The notes under the pieces were generated by a model. That model had not been told where the DNA came from. It saw only the letters and a program-made list of their open reading frames with translations, and did not search any database. Below are positions 1 through 11,805 of a stretch of 64,000 bases of DNA, piece after piece. Location of the stretch: assembly GCA_028023455.1 (NCBI GenBank), contig JAQFVV010012496.1, positions 1,548,001 through 1,612,000 of the forward strand, written 5' to 3'. The position numbers and the translations under genes were made by a program. This DNA comes from Epiperipatus broadwayi. Taxonomy: Eukaryota > Onychophora > Udeonychophora > Euonychophora > Peripatidae. Positions within the stretch are counted from its first letter, which is position 1; each line of letters starts with the position of its first letter.

Positions 1-184
1 ATTGAAATTCAGATTAATTTAAACAAGGAGCATGAAATCAAATTAGCAATGATCTTAAATAGCTAGTAAGCAAACATGTTAAAATTTACGTATACTTATA
101 TATATTTCTAAATATATATATATATGTACAGCCACCATCAGTAATATGTTTCAATTTAAAAATTAGTTCAATATACATATTTTT
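1..184. other. AT-rich left edge, nothing recognised
   Basis: Short AT-rich stretch with TA-rich simple sequence around 95-125. I see no gene or repeat family in it. Confidence 0.4.
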
Positions 185-1365
185 GGCAGCCAAAAGTTGC
201 TTCCATTTAACTGAAAGGATATATTGTAATTTTTCATTGAGACCTTTATGGAACCAAACAGGGAAAATTCTTAATGCCATTGCAACTGTTGTATTAATAG
301 TAAACAAAAATAAATTGACTGCTCGTCGACATACATTGGTAAGCATAGTGCATTTATTGGATTTTTACTTCCGAATTTAAGATTAAGAAACACCATGGTC
401 TTTCTTCTCAGTCGCCCGATAATTCTTAACTGAAATATCAGTTGAATGGATGAATAGGTGCATGAATGAACTTTTTTAAAATATATATATTTACAGTTTA
501 TGACATATAAAAGTAAATTATAGCTTTTATCCCAGGAGATATAAAGTCATCAGCCAAGGAGAAGTTGGTGGCCAAAGATAGTGGATGTTAAGAATCCCCT
601 GATTGCAGACCACATGTTCTCTTTTGATGACAAACTTTTGTTTGGGTAATTAAAAATTGCAGATCCATTTCAAATGAAAGTCGATTGCATGAATTATAAG
701 AACTGTCAAATATTAAATCGAATATATTGGACTTCGTGGGAAAAAAGGAGAAGAAACAATTGATTTTAAAAATGGACTGGTGAAGTGATGATTGATTTTA
801 AAAATGGACATATACTCTACTTCAAAGGCATAAATATTTAAAGCACAAATGATATGGGATTCATTTTAAATAAGAAGTGGGAGAATAACATTGTGGAGAT
901 TGGTGGTATATCAGATAGAGTGACACGATTAGATATTTAAATTAAAGAAATATTCAAATTAAAGAAAGATATCAAATGTAGATACCTAATTTACGTTTAT
1001 ATCCCAACAAGTTTTTAGTGCGATGAAGAAGTGGAGGAATTTTATACAGATATACAAAATGTTTCTGATCATACCAAACATTTTTAAATTGTCATGGGAG
1101 ATTTTATTTCTGGAATTGATAGACATTTTAAATATGAAAGTTCTATGATTAAATGTGGTTGCGTTGATAGAAATGGAGATTGCAGAAAAGAAAACTGTAA
1201 ATCGTGAGAATTCTTTCTTTGAGAAAAATGACAACATCCAAATGAATGTAAGAAAAATTGGATTAAATTTTGAGTAACAAAAAATAGTATTTCAAGATTG
1301 TAATATTCTCAGTAGATTCAATGCAGGAGGTGGTCATTGATTAATGAGATATAAGATATATGTTA

Positions 1366-1678
1366 TTGTTATGTACGCCAATCTCTTGTTCATCATGCTA
1401 AATCAAGGCTTGAACCTATTATGTGCCTGAATTGTAATTTAACAAATGAATTGTACAAACTTGTTCATTCTATAGCAGGAGAGAGATAGAATCTCATTTT
1501 AAACCACCGGCGATCAGAAATAAATATTAAATTTTACCATAATAAATAGTTTATTTATATAGCGCTGATTATATATGCAGTAAAGAGAAGGGAAATGCAC
1601 CCTTCAGTCATGCACTCTTCATGAATTTACATATATTCACCCACAAGCTCAGTTTAAAAAATATAAGTGGACCATTTA
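1366..1678. repeat. Family H repeat inserted in RTE copy 1, with TSD
   Basis: A 313-bp block breaks the RTE endonuclease region. It is bounded by a 12-bp direct duplication with one mismatch, AGATATATGTTA at 1354-1365 and AGATACATGTTA at 1679-1690. Its right part (about 1540-1625: AATAAATAGTTTATTT, then AGAGAAGGGAAA) recurs diverged at 19325-19412. No coding frame and no hammerhead core found. Class unknown. Confidence 0.6.
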
Positions 1679-2189
1679 AGATACATGTTAATGCAAAACT
1701 AGAGACAAAAAATATTTTAAAAAATGAGTATCTGCTGTTGATTTTTTTAACTTTCATAAACAATTCGGTGAATTTAAATTATAACTTGCAAATCATTTTA
1801 TAATACTAACAGATTTTGAAGAAGGTTAGGAGTTGAATGAAATCATAAGAAGATAAACTGATACTCTATTAAGAAATGCAAGAAAGATAGCTGGTATAAA
1901 AAAGCAATTTTCTAGCAAGTTTTCTACAAGCAAAAGATAGTATGAAGAAAAGAAGGAATATGATTTTTTTTTTAAAAAAATATTCACTAACAAGAATTGA
2001 ATATGTACATTTTTATAAAATAGTATGAAAAAAAGTTAACAGTGATATACGAGAATATTATTGTGAATTGGCAAGGAAAACTATAAAATGAGAAGAAAGG
2101 TCTAAAAAGTATAAAATAACATCTTGCATATGGAAGCAATGTTATTTCTGCACTAAGAAGAAAAATGGAACTATTACTAAAAAGAAAGA

Positions 2190-2574
2190 TAATCATCATC
2201 GACCATTATCAATCTACTGCAGGATGAAGATCTCTCCAAGTTCAATCCATCTCCGATCTTTAGCTTCTCTTTTCCACATCACCTGTGCACCCTTTCTTAT
2301 TTCATCCATCCATCTCACATGTGGTCTCTTTCTGGGTCTTTTAAAATCTCTTGGAATCCAGTTTAAGATTTCAATTGTCCATCTATTATCATCTCTTCTG
2401 GCAATATGTCCTTCCCAACTCCACTTCAGTTTTTTAATTTTTTCAATGAGGTCAGTAACACCTGTTTGTTCTCTTACCCATATATTGCATTTTCGATCTC
2501 TTCTTGTTACTCCCAACATGCATCTCCCCATACTTCTTTTGAGTGGTCTGAAGTCTCTGTATTGCTCTTCTATT
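2190..2574 (-). mobile_element. 5'-truncated RTE copy nested in RTE copy 1, inverted
   Basis: The minus strand of 2214-2531 encodes about 105 residues of the C-terminal RTE region (CMLGVTRRDRKC, GHIARRDDNRWTIEILNWIP, RPHVRWMDEI) and ends in the GAT-rich 3' tail at about 2190. It is cleaner than the surrounding copy and opposite in orientation, so it inserted later. The host copy resumes at about 2578 with the homologue of the segment around 43170. This is only the last fraction of the element, the usual outcome of incomplete target-primed reverse transcription. Confidence 0.85.
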
Positions 2575-2970
2575 ATATGGAAGAGTTCTATAAAGAATTA
2601 CATAACTTATTATTAATTTTTTTTTTTTCTTTTCTGGCTAATTATAATATTCACATAAATGTTCCGGACCTTTATACAGAAAAGGTAGTCTATATGTTTC
2701 AAATTTAGCTTTTATTCATGTGTAGTATAATAATAAAATATTAATTGAGATATGCAATTAGATGTATGAAAGAAGAAAAAATCTCCAGGAAATGATGTAA
2801 TTATAATAGATATCTTAAAAGACGTGGGTAAAGGAATAGAAAATTGTCAATGAAGTCTATATGATAAAGATGTAACAGTTTATTGGAAGAATGCGTTAAT
2901 AATTTTGACATTTAATAAAGATGATAAAGAAGATGTTACAATTTATAGACCTATCAGACTTCTATCAATT

Positions 2971-3034
2971 ACACAGAGGCAAAACTCTCCATACAATAGC
3001 ACCAAGGGTGATCATATGTTGCTTAGTGGTTCTC
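2971..3034 (-). mobile_element. 64-bp deletion derivative of family A with TSD
   Basis: Inside the reverse transcriptase region of RTE copy 1 lies a 64-bp insertion made of only the two ends of a family A element (GGCAAAACTCTCCATACA and TGATCATATGTTGCTTAG), joined directly. The hammerhead is absent. Flanks are CTATCAATT (2962-2970) and CTACCAATT (3035-3043), a 9-bp duplication with one mismatch. Orientation is reverse relative to the copy at 6201. Confidence 0.6.
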
Positions 3035-4199
3035 CTACCAATTCTATGTAAAACCTTTCCCAACATATTACAATTAATCTTGAATTTTAGACTTCACCTG
3101 ACTAAAAGAACAAGCTGGATTTAAAAATGGTTTTAGCACCGTGAATTACATCCAAGTATTGAGAGAAATTAAAGAAAGGGCCAATGGATGTGAGTTGCCG
3201 TGAAAAGGCTTTGATTCTGTAAGTATTCCTACAGTGATTAAAACATTGAATCATCAATATGTAGATTCAAGAACATTAAGAGGGGTGTAGAACAGTGATT
3301 CCATGTTTTCAAAACTCTTTTGTGGCAGTTTTACAAGAAATAAATAAAGTAAGTGGAGATTATTTAATTGGTCTAGATTTTGTAGATAATAAGCTTGTCT
3401 TTGCAAGTAATGCTTTAGGCATTCAAAGTTATCAGATAAAAATAAGAAAGTGGAACTAAAAGTAAATGTTAAAAAAGACTACTAATATAATATTCAAAGC
3501 ATTTTCTCAAAGAACAAAATAGATTGATAATCATAAATTAGAAAAAGTTAATAACTATAAGTAACTTTGGCCATTTAATCATACATATGGAAACATAATG
3601 AAATTAATCATAGAGTTAGTCTTGGATGGACTGTTTTGGATAGAAATTGCTTATTATTAAAAAGAAATATGTCTAGGTGTTTGAAAAGGTTTTTAATAGA
3701 CATTTTATCTGCTCTTACTAATGGATCTGAGACTTGAATACTTTATAGAAGATCAGTTCAGACTTCAAACCACTCGACAAATTATGGAGAGATGTATAAT
3801 AGGAGTAACAAGAAGAAATCAATAAACTAAATCACATGGGTGAAAGACCAAAAAGATATCCCTGACTTACATCAGTGGAAGAATGGAATAAATGGAACTA
3901 AGTTTTAAATTGGTCCAGAAAAAGAGAGGGGAGGGGGGGTGTGGGGGGGGGAGGGAAAAAAGGGGCGGAACACATTGTTGGAAGATATAATAGTCAGTTG
4001 AACTTTTAAAATTGGATCCCAGGCGATTGTAAAAGACCTAGAATGATATCACATGTAAGGTGAATAGATAAGCTAAGGAATTTTGCTGACGTGTTGTGGA
4101 GTAGAGGGATTAAAGAATAGAAAAACTGGATCAAGCTTGGAGAAACGGTTTGAAATGGAATCCTAATGATTGAAAATGAGAATAGTAACGACATATTCT

Positions 4200-4796
4200 C
4201 AATAATTAATAAAAATAATTTTTAAAATCAATTTTAGTAGTTTTAATTTTATGTATCATCAAAACAAAAATCTGGCCAATTTCTTAGGTTTGCGTGGTGA
4301 TTTTTTTGACATTGCTTCTAAGAAAACTAAAAATTACAAAGTGCTTTTTTTTATTATTCATTCTTTAGAAGGACTTTTTCCTCTTCCCAATTTATCAATT
4401 ATAGCTTCAGATTTTACTTAAAACAAAAAGAAGTAATAGCACTTTTTTTTTGTATTTGTACAAATATTTGAATATTTTAATTGCTTTTAGAAAGCATCTT
4501 AAATAAAAGAAAAAGAAGTTTAAACTGTGTTAAAGGCAGTTGTTTAATGTTATAAGTTGGAAAAATACTACAATCCAAGTATTGTAATTATGTCATTACT
4601 ATAATATTATAATTAAATATATTAATTTGTTCATAATTTTTAGAATACGTTGCACTATTAAACGGTTGCAATGTAAAGTAACTTTTTTGTTTACAGATGA
4701 TTTTGTTCACTTTTTTAACAAATGGTCAAAATAAGTGGAACACTACCTGTTGCATTGCTGTGTAATGGCTGACTTTAGCACATGGTTGTGTTGTCT
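4200..4796. other. Intergenic AT-rich DNA
   Basis: Between two RTE copies. AT-rich with several T runs. No gene or recognised repeat. Confidence 0.4.
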
Positions 4797-6200
4797 TCAG
4801 CAAATACTACATGACTGCACTTTTTGTTTTCTTTTTTGGATAGCATGTAACTGAAGATTACATTTGTCTTTTTTAACATTTACCTTTAGTCCTACTTCCT
4901 TACTTTCATCTGGTAGCTCTTGCAACATTTCATGAAGCTCTAAAGCATTATTTGCACGAACAATTACATTATCTGCATTATCTAGATGACTTGAATAATA
5001 TCCATTTACTTTTACTCCTTTAGTTTCCCATTTTAATCCACAAAATATTTCTTGCAAAACTGTTATAAAAAGTTTCAGAGATATGGTCACCCTGTTACAT
5101 ACCCTTCTCAATAATATCCTTCCTATTATTGTTATGTTGCTATTGCATTTTTATAAATATTCATCAGAATGTAATAATATCCTGGGTCTACTTGATAATC
5201 CAATGCTTTAATCACTGAAGAAATGCTTATACAATCAAATGCCTTTTCATAATTTACAGATCCAAAGCACAATGGCAACTCATACCTGGATATGATCTAC
5301 TGTACTAAAACCACTTTTAAATCCAGCTTGTTCTTTTGTTTGATTGAGATTCAAAGTTGTTTGTAGACGAGTTGTAATTATCTTGCTAAAAATTTGGTAT
5401 AAAACTGATAAAAGATTGATAGGTCTATAATTTCTAATATCTTCTTTATCACCTTTTTAAAATATTAATATTGATTCCACATTCTTCCATTCATCTGGTA
5501 TATCTTTATCATTTAGCCATTTGGTATATAACTTTGTATCAATTTTTTTTCTATTTCTTCACTCGTTTGTTTTAAAATATCGGTTATAATTCCATCATCA
5601 CCTGGAGCTTTTTCCTTCTTCATAAATTTAATTGCATGTCTCACTTTTTCATTTACAATTCTGGGTAATTCAGAAGATACTTTATTAGTATATAATTCTT
5701 GATAAATCTTCTACACATTTTATGATGTCATATCTCTTTTTAGTAATAGTTCCATATTTTTTTCTTATTGTAGATATAAGTTTCCTACAAATACCAAAAT
5801 GTTCTTTTACATTCTTGAGACTTATTATCTTCTATGGCTTTCCTTGCTAGTTCACAATTATACTTTCTTATATTATTATCAACTTTTTTTTTGCATCATT
5901 TTACAAAATTAGACATATTCAATCCTTCTTGATGCATCATTTTTATACGTGTTCATATTCCTTCTTCTTTTCATAAATTTTCTAGTCTTAGTAGGAATTT
6001 TATTGATCAATTGCTGCTTTTTTCTACCAACTATCTTTGTTGCAGTTTTTAAAAGTGTAGCGGTTATTTTTGTATTGATTTCATTTGAATCTGAATAATT
6101 TTCAAAATCTGCTAATATTTGAAAATGTTTTGTAAATTCTAATTTAAATTCATTAGAATATTTCTGAAGATTAGGAATATCAACTGTGAATATTGTTTTT

Positions 6201-6425
6201 AATCAACAAACATCACATGACCACCATCTCTTATGCTTGTGTATAAGATCTAGGTGCAGTGCTCTCAGATCCAAGGCTCCTCACTGACGAAGGCCACAAG
6301 CCAGAAACTAGTCTGGGGATATTGGATGAGTAGGCACTAGATGGGGATTTTATGCACAAGCCTTCTGGCATCCATTGATTACTCTAGCTTGCTGTGTGTG
6401 GCAATATGTATAGTGAGTTTTGCCT
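6201..6425 (+). mobile_element. Family A hammerhead element (225 bp) with 13-bp TSD
   Basis: The insertion into RTE copy 2 is bounded by perfect GAATATTGTTTTT repeats at 6188-6200 and 6426-6438. It starts with about 40 bp of antisense family A end sequence (ACATCACATGACCACC). It then runs in sense through the ribozyme (6269-6327) to the family end GAGTTTTGCCT. It is the simplest dated copy, with one intact ribozyme and no second inverted core. Confidence 0.85.
6269..6327 (+). ncRNA. Type I hammerhead ribozyme, family A, intact core
   Basis: Core CTGACGA is at 6284-6290. Stem II is GGC-CACAA-GCC, then GAAA. The minimal stem III is A-C [TA] G-T, and cleavage is predicted after GTC at 6313. Stem I pairs ATCCAA with TTGGAT and TCCTCA with TGGGGA (five Watson-Crick pairs and one G-U), with an internal loop between. 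C3, U4, G5, A6, G8, A9, G12, A13 and A14 are all present, with variable N7 = C. One A-A mismatch sits at the base of stem II, so activity in vitro is likely but not certain. Confidence 0.85.
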
Positions 6426-7833
6426 GAATATTGTTTTTCTTAATAGTTTTATCTCTCTAGTTTTGCATTAACATGTATCTTACATCTCACTAATCGATGA
6501 TAACTTCTTGTGTTGAATTTATTAAGAATATTACAATCTTCAAATATGTATTTTTATTTTTTCTGTTAATCTAAATATCCAATTCTGCTGTACCTTCATT
6601 TGGATGCGTTCATGTCCATTTACTTTTAACATTTTTCTCAAAAAAAGAATTCATAATATAAAGTTTTTCTTTTTCTGCAAATTCCACAAGTCTATGCCCT
6701 TTCTCATTGGTATTTCCATAACCAAATTTAGCTATAACACTTTCATCTTTCAATTGTTTACCTTTTCTAGCATTAAAGTCTCCCATAACAATTTTAAAAT
6801 ATTGTTTGACCTTATCAAAAGTGTTGTGTACATCCATATAAAAATCCTCTACTATTTCATCACTATGAGAACTTGTTTGGGACATAAATCTCCTGTTAAA
6901 TTGAATAACTAATCTTTCCACTGTCTGATATACCATCAATCTCCACAGTGTTGTTCTTCCACTTGTTGTTTATAATGAATCATTCTCCATTTGTATTTCC
7001 AATATTTGTGCCTTTGTAGTAGAGTACATGTCCATTTTTTAAATCACTTATCTTTTCACTTTTCTTCTAACTTCACAAAGTCCAATAATATCCCATTTGA
7101 TATGAGGTAGTTCTTCCAATTCTTGAAATCTCCCTTCACTTGAAAGAGATGACCCGTTGTAAGTACCCACATAAAAAGTCATCAAATGACAGTCTGGATT
7201 CACAATCGGGATTCTTAGCACTCTCTGCCTTTGGTCACTTATCGCCGCTGGCTAGTCTGGTAATTTTATAGCTGTCTGGGAATAAAAGGCCATGATTTAT
7301 TTTGTCTGTCATGATTGTAAATTTTTTCATTCTCCCACACACTCATTCTGCCTTCAAGAAAACTTTACTGATATTTCAGTTAAGAGCTATCAGGCAACTG
7401 AGAAGACAGACCATCGTGATTCTTGATCTTAAACACAAAGATAAAAAGCCAATAAATTTACACCCTGGCTAATGTGTGTTGGAGAGCAGCCTATCCATGT
7501 TTGCATATTATATGAATAATCACATAGTAATAACAGCTGCAATGACAAGAACATATGGAGTGGACATTAGGAAATTTACCCTGCTTGGTTCCTTTAAGGC
7601 CTTCAAGAGGGATCAAAGAATCTCTTTTCAGTTAGCAGCAAACTCTTTTCGGCAGCCACATCTATGTGTATGTTAAACACGGGTATATTCTAATCCTAAC
7701 GGTATATCAATTTAATGTAAAAACTTTATTTTTTCCCTTAGAATAAATATTTTTGGTAAAATATTTTTTCTTGAATAACAATTTTTAAGAAGGTATGAAT
7801 TTTTTCAGTAAGATTGTTTTTTTTTTTTAGATA

Positions 7834-8215
7834 TCTTTGTTTATGTGTTTGGAATGTTTATTGTGAATGAAAAGTTAGGAAAAAAACGTAAAGTACAGGT
7901 CACAACCCTCAGTAAGATAATATTGTACTTTGATAATAGATGAACTATTATTGATATTGTCTTGCATTGGTGGTCGAGAGGTCAGCGCGACTGCCTTGCA
8001 CTTGCAGGCAGTTGCCCGGGTTGCGGGTTCGCGTCCCAGCCGATGCTATGACACTTAAAAAAAAAAAAAAAAACTATTATTGATATTGTTTGCAGATGTG
8101 TTTGTTTATATATTCGAAATGTTTATTGTAAATGAAAAGTTAGAAAAAGTAAAGTACAGGTACCTTTAGTAAGACAATATTGTACTTTGATACTACATTG
8201 ATGAATTATTATTAA
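7834..8215. repeat. Tandem duplication of about 125 bp split by a SINE
   Basis: 7834-7960 and about 8097-8215 are diverged copies (shared GTGAATGAAAAGTTAG-like block, AAAGTACAGG, ATATTGTACTTTGATA). The SINE at 7961 inserted at the end of the first unit, so the duplication is older. Confidence 0.7.
7961..8071 (+). mobile_element. tRNA-derived SINE with TSD
   Basis: A Pol III A box (TGGTCGAGAGG) and a B box (GGGTTCGCGTCCC, one mismatch to consensus) are followed by CCGATGCTATGACAC and a poly-A tail. The direct repeat AACTATTATTGATATTGT occurs at 7943-7960 and again at 8072-8089, a TSD of at least 16 bp. It is not a functional tRNA gene: the acceptor arms do not pair and it ends in poly-A. Confidence 0.85.
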
Positions 8216-9084
8216 TATAAATATTAATCATTCTTTGTTTATGTGCTTATTAATACCCCCCCCCTTCCAACAAATATTGTATTTACAAGTTGGTACTTGC
8301 GAATTTTCAACCTTAATAGCCCGTATTTTTGATAAATCTGCAGTTAAAAAATGTTGCAAAAAAATAAACACCTGCTAGGAAATGTCATATTTAATAATTA
8401 CATTTTATTTTTTATTACTGTTATTTTTTTGAAAAAAAGAAATCATTGTGGAAAAATTAATTACAATATTTACAGTTTTTTTTTTTTTGGGGGGGGGGGA
8501 CTTATTAACAGGAATATATATCAATACAATATTTATACTATTTATGTCGGAGGTGAGATCATATCGTGACCGTTTTTCGGGAGCGCAGGATACCGCACCT
8601 TTGGAAATAGTTCATCACACCAAATTCTATTACAGGAAGGTCCCAAATTTTTCTCATTATGACAATTTACCCAAAAAAAACTACTGACAAAATGAAACAC
8701 GTTGAACCGAACCAAAATCTTGTTAAGCGCGTCTCCCCCCCCGTTATAATATAAGTAAAAAAAAAAAAAATTGAAATAAAGTTTCTTAATGAAATTTATC
8801 GGAACTTATACCTTTTTTTAAAATGTAATAATCGATTTATTAACTTTGTTTTAATTTAAAAACTAACACATCTTCAGTAGATTAAAGGCCCTCGAAACTA
8901 AATTTGTTAAAAAATCCGGGTGCCATCTTGGTTTACTTGGTTATCAAAGTATCAAAACTGAATTTAAAAAAATACTTTATACATAATTTAAGATCAATAC
9001 TTTTAGTTAATTCTTATAACACTTAATCTTGGAATCAGTCTTTTCATTTTTTTTAATGCCGAGATCTAGATATTGGTGATATTA
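8216..9084. other. No gene seen; homopolymer C and G runs
   Basis: Contains C runs near 8256 and 8738 and a G run at 8490-8499, in AT-rich DNA. The segment 8545-8750 is less AT-rich but has no recognised motif. Confidence 0.35.
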
Positions 9085-9420
9085 AATGGATTTGAACTCG
9101 AAGATTTTTCAGTCTTTTCATCCATTCCATCTCATTCAACAAATATACATGACCATATTTGGCCATGTGTATCAGTTGATTCAAATGGAGTGGAGGATGA
9201 ATAGAATGAAAAATCCTGTCAAATCTCATGTGTGGGGTCATGGGGTATCGATTGATTGGGATGGAGGATGAATGCGTATCAGTTGATTTAGATGGAGTGG
9301 AAGATGAATAGAATGAAAAATCCTGAGTTCAAATCTCATGTGTGTGGTCATGTGTATCGGTTAATTGGGATGGAGGATAAATAAACTGAAAAATTCTGAG
9401 CCAAATCCCTCCAATTACAT
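9085..9420. repeat. Family B tRNA-like end, foldback plus tandem units
   Basis: The left arm (about 9085-9155) is the reverse complement of 9160-9235. Two further diverged direct units follow to 9420 (GTATCAGTTGATT, GGAGTGGAAGATGAATAGA, GAGTTCAAATCTC). These resemble the tRNA-like terminal part of family B (compare 29658-29700). No ribozyme core is present here. Confidence 0.5.
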
Positions 9421-10246
9421 AAATAAGAAGCATTAAATATAGCAAGTTGCATACTGTCTTAGAATTACATACTCAATGTTTCTAAATGGTACCGCAACTT
9501 TACCCCTATTCCCAGACCAGTTTATGAATTGTCTTTGAGTACTTGGGATTATGCATCCAGCAACAAGCTTTAATTTTTTTTTTTACTCTTATTAACTTAG
9601 TCTGAAATTAAAAAAAACTAGGATTTTGAACCCAGGGTGGTCTGTTTGTATTGTTATATAGATCCAACATTGGGTCGATACTTATTTTATTAAACTCAGT
9701 TCTTTTCTAACTTTAAGCATCTTTTCTCTCTTATTAGGAATATTCATACCAATACAACATCAACTTGATTCTTTCAATTTATTGTGGCTTATAAACAGGT
9801 AATTATCTTCTGTTTGCTCTATGGCTATCTGTTGTAAGCTTGAGTGTAGTTACTAGATGATAATGCAGTTTTATTTACAGACCAGTTTCTATCTTTTATG
9901 TTTATCAATGAGGGCTTAGAATTCATAGCTAAAGTGAATGCAGCTATATATATATGTTTTTGGTTGAATTTCACTTGAAAAGGACTATTTGTTAATGGAT
10001 GAAACCATGGTTGTGAAAGAGTTTTAATAATTTTTTGTTTGGCTTGTATTGTAATGTTATATGAATTTTTATTTTATTTGGAATTGCTAGTATAGCATTA
10101 TGCAGTATTTAAATAATATTATTTATTTCAGAAAATTTCACTTGAAGTACAGAAATTACCAATAAATCTTATTAGCTTATGCATAAAGTAAGAAACAAAA
10201 TAAAAGAGTAATATTAAAAATTAAATACAAATGTCAAAATTCAATA
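9421..10246. other. No gene seen
   Basis: AT-rich DNA with short simple repeats and no conserved frame or recognised repeat. Confidence 0.35.
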
Positions 10247-10312
10247 TACATACATGCTTATTGTTAAAGGAAGTTGCCTTGACTACAGGTTGAGATTGAG
10301 ATTGTTAATAGC
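10247..10312 (-). repeat. Family E fragment
   Basis: GTTGCCTTGAC and GGTTGAGATTGAGATTG match, in reverse, the family E block seen at 24906, 44975 and 60361. Confidence 0.5.
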
Positions 10313-10337
10313 TTAAGGGCTAATTGTTATCATATAT

Positions 10338-10812
10338 CAGGGGTGGGCAAATAGTGGCCTGAGGGCCACATGCAACCCGTTAAGAGTTTTTATGCGGCCC
10401 GCCAAGACCATCAGAAAAATCTGCCTTGAACTGAGATTTCCTTCCTGTGCAATCCCGAATATTCATGTATTTTCCACTAGGATGGTCACATCAATAAACG
10501 TGCACTGTAGATATGATGTGCAGTGCTTTTCCAGTTGATCTGGTTAATTTCAATTTTGTCTTTGCATTAGCAAATATATACATTTCCAACTTTAGTGAAC
10601 CATGAACCCTCCAAAAAAATGTAAAATTGGTGATGAATGTTGTGTGTTTAATGAAGAATGGACAAACAAATATTTCTTTGGTAATATAGGGAATAAGCAA
10701 TGTCATGAAAAAAGGTACAGCCCTCCGTTAACCTTCGTTTCCACAAAGTGGCCTCTGATGCCTCCCTCCGCCAACTCTGTGGCCCCTGAGTCAAAACAAT
10801 TGCCCACCCCTA
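10338..10812 (+). mobile_element. Deleted hAT-type DNA transposon
   Basis: Terminal inverted repeats are CAGGGGTGGGCAA on the left and TTGCCCACCCCTA on the right. Sub-terminal TGGCC/GGCC blocks are typical of hAT elements. The 8-bp flanks TCATATAT and TCCTAAAA match at 5 of 8 positions, as expected for an aged 8-bp TSD. Inside, a frame from ATG at 10602 gives MNPPKKCKIGDECCVFNEEW and then TNKYFF. This resembles the N-terminus of hAT transposases of the ZBED/GTF2IRD2-like group (known pattern F-EEW-KYFF). The rest of the transposase is missing, so this is a non-autonomous internal-deletion copy. Confidence 0.75.
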
Positions 10813-11805
10813 TCCTAAAACATAGTATTACCCCCAAATTAAATAATAATGCAATGCGACATTTCACAAAAATTGTAAATAATTTATTACAATCAAAGGA
10901 AATATAATTTGAGATAATTATTTTATTAGCACTAGCAAAAGGAAAATGAATATTCTATTTTTTATTGAGTTATTAATAATAAAAAAATGGTTGACCACTA
11001 AAATAAGTAGTATAATTTAAAAATATAGATAAAACATTTTGTTTTAAAATATGCACTTGTTTTTTTTTTCTTGTTAAGAAAAGGAAAATAAAAAATGTAA
11101 AGCATGTACAAGGGTAATATATATTAATTATTTTAATGGATAAAACAAAATAGTCATTATTCCCTTCCCAAAAGCTTTAGGAGACAAATATAAATAAGGT
11201 TGAAGATATATTTGAACTAATTGGAACATATGGGGGAGAGGTTTATTTCCTTGATTTGAGTTCAGTGATATTCCTCGAAAAGATACAAAAGTGAGTGAAA
11301 AAATATCGGAGCAATTGATAACTAAATTCACGCCAGTGAAACTAACCAATCACAAGAGAGGCAAATGGGGAAAAGGGGGGGGGGGGCAGTATAGCCTATC
11401 AACAAAATTTGGAAAAGCTTAGATTTGCGTACTTGCTCATGCATCTGAGCAGTTATCCTATGTAATGTAACAAATGGGAGAGGGATTCTAGATCGTTAGT
11501 AGAAATAGCTTTTGAAGTGATGCGGTGGGCCGAATCACAATAATGGCTTAACCTTTAAAATGGTAAAATAATCTCTAAACGAAAACCTTAAAGTTAATCA
11601 CTTAAGCTGAAGTAAGATTTTTTTTTTTCAAAGTAAGCAATGAATAAAAACTTAGAAAAGAACTACTTAAAGAAATAACTAAAATACAGGCTTATTATAT
11701 ACCTGCATCATTATATGTAATATATAGGCTATATGAGCAGTCATTCACACCGCTCTATATCATATCACTGATACACTCGAACACATATATCGAAAAAATA
11801 AATAA
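10813..11805. other. No gene seen
   Basis: AT-rich. A 10-bp G run lies near 11376. No coding signal recognised. Confidence 0.35.

Larger units (their letters stand above)
185..4195 (+). mobile_element. RTE-type retrotransposon copy 1, heavily decayed
   Basis: This is an old copy of the element seen nearly intact at 41486-44799. The 5' untranslated part (GGCAGCC start, then text parallel to 41486-41760) runs to about 480. The endonuclease region follows to about 1350, then the reverse transcriptase blocks near 2752-2960 and 3090-3480, and the C-terminal region to about 4190. Every frame has many stops and indels, so no protein can be made. Three younger insertions interrupt it: a 313-bp repeat (1366-1678), an inverted RTE 3' end (2190-2574) and a 64-bp family A derivative (2971-3034). 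A G-rich run lies at 3923-3968. The number of lesions makes it much older than the 41486 copy. Confidence 0.85.
4797..7657 (-). mobile_element. RTE-type retrotransposon copy 2, 3'-truncated and decayed
   Basis: Read on the minus strand, the element begins at 7657 (GGCTGCC) with the same 5' leader as the copy at 41486. The conserved start MTDK lies near 7311. The endonuclease region follows (MGDFNARKGK in the frame at 6610-6939), then the reverse transcriptase down to 4797, where it stops before the C-terminal region. The catalytic segment reads HLDNADNVIV in place of an xADD-type box. Frameshifts and stops are spread through it. A compact family A element with a 13-bp TSD interrupts it at 6201-6425. 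Non-functional. Confidence 0.85.

Noticed and set aside
7961-8071. Functional tRNA gene
   Set aside because: A and B boxes are present, but there is no paired acceptor stem, the unit ends in poly-A and a TSD flanks it, so it is a SINE.
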